Below are positions 6,323 to 7,420 of a stretch of DNA of 7,420 nt, one piece after another (position 1 is the stretch's first letter; every line of letters begins with the position of its first letter). The notes under the pieces are model-generated. The model saw nothing but the letters and a program-made list of their open reading frames with translations, searched no databases and was not told the DNA's origin. The position numbers and the translations under genes were made by a program. The DNA lies in the NCBI GenBank assembly GCA_031273665.1, contig JAISRK010000077.1:1-7420 (forward strand), in the 5' to 3' direction. The DNA comes from Holosporales bacterium. Its GTDB lineage: Bacteria > Pseudomonadota > Alphaproteobacteria > UBA3830 > JAIRMZ01.

Positions 6323-6396
6323 TGGAGCGGGTGAAGGGAATCGGACCCTCGTCGTAAGCTTGGGAAGCTTCTACTCTACCATTGAGCTACACCCGC
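6323..6396 (-). tRNA. tRNA-Gly(CCC), CCA encoded, with C55 in the T loop
   Basis: The acceptor stem GCGGGTG/CACCCGC is perfect. The D arm is GCTC/GAGT. The anticodon loop TTCCCAA gives anticodon CCC (plus-strand 6362-6364), reading glycine GGG. The T stem is GAGGG/CCCTT; the discriminator is T, and CCA is encoded at 6325-6323. Two oddities are visible. The T loop reads TCCGATT rather than TTCGATT, so position 55 (plus-strand 6344) is C, not the near-universal U/pseudouridine. The anticodon stem opens with a G-A mismatch at 27-43. Since tRNA-Gly(UCC) can usually read GGG, this tRNA may be under relaxed constraint. The structure is otherwise intact, so I call it a gene rather than a pseudogene. 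It heads the arnT unit on the same strand. Confidence 0.93.
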
Positions 6397-6417
6397 GCAA
6401 AATCCAGCTTTCGACCG

Positions 6418-6446
6418 TATATACAGGAGTGTTTCCGCTCGCGCAA
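6418..6446 (-). promoter_or_regulatory. Promoter of the tRNA-Gly - arnT - arnE/F-like unit
   Basis: On the minus strand TTGCGC (6446-6441) is followed by a 17-base spacer and TATATA (6423-6418). Transcription would start near 6411, leaving a short leader before the mature tRNA 5' end at 6396. Spacing is ideal and the -10 element matches five of six bases. Only 16 bases separate the tRNA from arnT, so this is also the most likely promoter of arnT and the gene behind it. Confidence 0.6.
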
Positions 6447-6467
6447 TAGCACGCCCTGGTATTCCGG

Positions 6468-6482
6468 TTGATCCATTGATCC
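6468..6482. repeat. Direct repeat TTGATCC-A-TTGATCC upstream of arnC
   Basis: Two identical heptamers start 8 bases apart, about 50-65 nt upstream of the arnC ATG. The second overlaps a candidate -35 element (TTGATC 6476-6481). Close tandem half-sites of this kind occur in response-regulator boxes, but the sequence does not match a PmrA or PhoB box I can recall. Confidence 0.3.
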
Positions 6483-6504
6483 TCTGTCCTAGAGGGTGTA
6501 CCCT
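6476..6504 (+). promoter_or_regulatory. Tentative arnC promoter with palindrome over the -10
   Basis: TTGATC (6476-6481), a 17-base spacer and TACCCT (6499-6504) form a weak sigma70-like pair; TACCCT keeps only T1, A2 and T6 of TATAAT. A start near 6511 would leave a 22-nt leader containing the AAGAGGA ribosome binding site. The inverted repeat AGGGT-GT-ACCCT (6493-6504) covers the -10, and a separate CCTCT/AGAGG repeat (6481-6495) partly overlaps it. Such a layout fits a repressed or activated promoter, but the call is by eye. Confidence 0.3.
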
Positions 6505-6532
6505 GGCGACGAGAGAAAGGGAAGAGGACTTC

Positions 6533-7420
6533 ATGCCCACAACAGAACAACATCAGGATGAGCGTATGCCGCAAGAGATCAACACCTCTCAGACATCAGT
6601 GTCCCCTGTTGAGGGGCCCTATCTTTCCGTTGTGGTGCCTGTTTTCAATGAAGAAGAATGCATCGAAGAGTTTTTTAAACGCCTGACATCTGTTCTCAAT
6701 AACGTGGGCAGATCCCACGAGATTATTTTTGTTAACGACGGCAGCCGTGATCAAACAGAGTCCTTGTTAACCAAATTTTTCAAGCAGTATCCTCACATTG
6801 TGCGTCTTATCCATTTTAACAGTAATTATGGTCAATATACGGCCATCCTGGCGGGATTCGAGCACGTGCGTGGGGAGGTAATCATCACCCTAGATGCCGA
6901 TCTTCAAAACCCACCCGAAGAAATTCCTGCTCTACTCAAAATGATTGATGCGGGACATGATTTGGTCGGTAGCTATCGTCGCAAGCGCCACGACTCTTTG
7001 TTTAGAACCAAAGCCTCTCGCGTGGTCAATTGGACACGCAAAGCGATAACCGGATTAGAAATGCGCGATCACGGATGCATGCTACGCGCGTACCGACGCC
7101 ATATTACCGAACAGGTGATCAAGACACGTGAATCATCGACCTTTATCACCGTATTAGCACAAAAATTCGCAGGAAATCCTGTCGACATTGCGGTCGAGCA
7201 TCATGACCGCACGCGTGGAACGTCCAAGTACAACCTCTACAAGCTTATCCGAATTACATTTGACTTGGTCACAGGGATGTCTCTCATTCCTCTGCAACTT
7301 TTTACCCTTTTAGGCATAAGCATTTCCTTCCTCAGCGCCTTATTGGTAGCTTACATGGTGCTGCGTCGTGTGTTTATTGGCCCAGAAGCAGAAGGCATTT
7401 TTACACTTTTTGCCATATTG
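6533..7420 (+). CDS. arnC: ArnC-like undecaprenyl-phosphate aminosugar transferase (GT2), cut by window edge
   Basis: ArnC is a GT2 enzyme that transfers 4-deoxy-4-formamido-L-arabinose from UDP to undecaprenyl phosphate at the cytoplasmic face, making the lipid carrier that is later deformylated, flipped and used by ArnT. The first 296 codons are visible; E. coli ArnC has 322 and this one has about 20 extra N-terminal residues, so about 40-50 are missing. Motifs are LSVVVPVFNEEE (31-42), IIFVNDGSRDQT (64-75), NSNYGQYTAILAGFE (96-110), the metal-binding DAD in LDADLQNPPEEIP (120-132), GCMLRAYRRHI (181-191), and the membrane helices beginning at about 250. These match ArnC more closely than generic dolichol-phosphate mannose synthases. 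ATG 6533 has AAGAGGA about 5 nt upstream. It diverges from the tRNA-Gly/arnT unit, with which it should function. Related proteins such as Francisella FlmF carry other sugars, so the exact sugar is uncertain. Confidence 0.9.
   Translation, partial: MPTTEQHQDERMPQEINTSQTSVSPVEGPYLSVVVPVFNEEECIEEFFKRLTSVLNNVGRSHEIIFVNDGSRDQTESLLTKFFKQYPHIVRLIHFNSNYGQYTAILAGFEHVRGEVIITLDADLQNPPEEIPALLKMIDAGHDLVGSYRRKRHDSLFRTKASRVVNWTRKAITGLEMRDHGCMLRAYRRHITEQVIKTRESSTFITVLAQKFAGNPVDIAVEHHDRTRGTSKYNLYKLIRITFDLVTGMSLIPLQLFTLLGISISFLSALLVAYMVLRRVFIGPEAEGIFTLFAIL

Noticed and set aside
6371..6574. 67-codon minus-strand frame running from the arnC start into tRNA-Gly
   Set aside because: It covers the tRNA gene and the divergent promoter region, and its C-terminal residues are simply the translation of the tRNA sequence.

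Overview
The window looks like chromosomal DNA of an alphaproteobacterium with a balanced base composition. The best marker is a ChpT-type histidine phosphotransferase, the CckA-to-CtrA/CpdR relay protein, a family known from Alphaproteobacteria. Both tRNA genes encode their CCA end. Coding density is high, genes are short, and two gene pairs overlap by four bases. A compact or host-associated lineage is possible, but the sequence does not fix the order or genus.

Layout. Positions 1-3527 are read on the minus strand in the order chpT, tRNA-Arg(CCU), murJ copy 1, murJ copy 2; copy 2 runs off the left edge. The two murJ genes are tandem diverged paralogues joined by an ATGA overlap, so the second is probably translated by coupling. 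A single-domain AlkA-family DNA glycosylase diverges from chpT on the plus strand (3597-4187). It converges with a second minus-strand unit read in the order tRNA-Gly(CCC), arnT, and a small ArnE/ArnF-like four-helix membrane protein, again with an ATGA overlap. arnC diverges from this unit on the plus strand at 6533 and runs off the right edge.

How the genes fit together. ArnC would load an aminosugar (classically 4-formamido-L-arabinose) onto undecaprenyl phosphate. The SMR-like protein would help flip the lipid-linked sugar, and ArnT would transfer it to lipid A in the periplasm. The MurJ pair flips lipid II, also undecaprenyl-linked, for peptidoglycan synthesis. The window is thus rich in genes that use or flip undecaprenyl carriers, next to a cell-cycle phosphorelay gene and an alkylation-repair gene.

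The most unusual points are: (i) the tandem MurJ pair, in which the upstream copy has His where E. coli MurJ has the essential Arg270, while the downstream copy keeps Arg; (ii) a tRNA-Gly(CCC) with C instead of the near-universal U at position 55 of the T loop; and (iii) an arn module split across two divergent units, with one ArnE/F-like subunit and an arnT that starts 16 nt after a tRNA without a clear ribosome binding site. I did not see a wholly new system, CRISPR array, mobile element or toxin-antitoxin pair.
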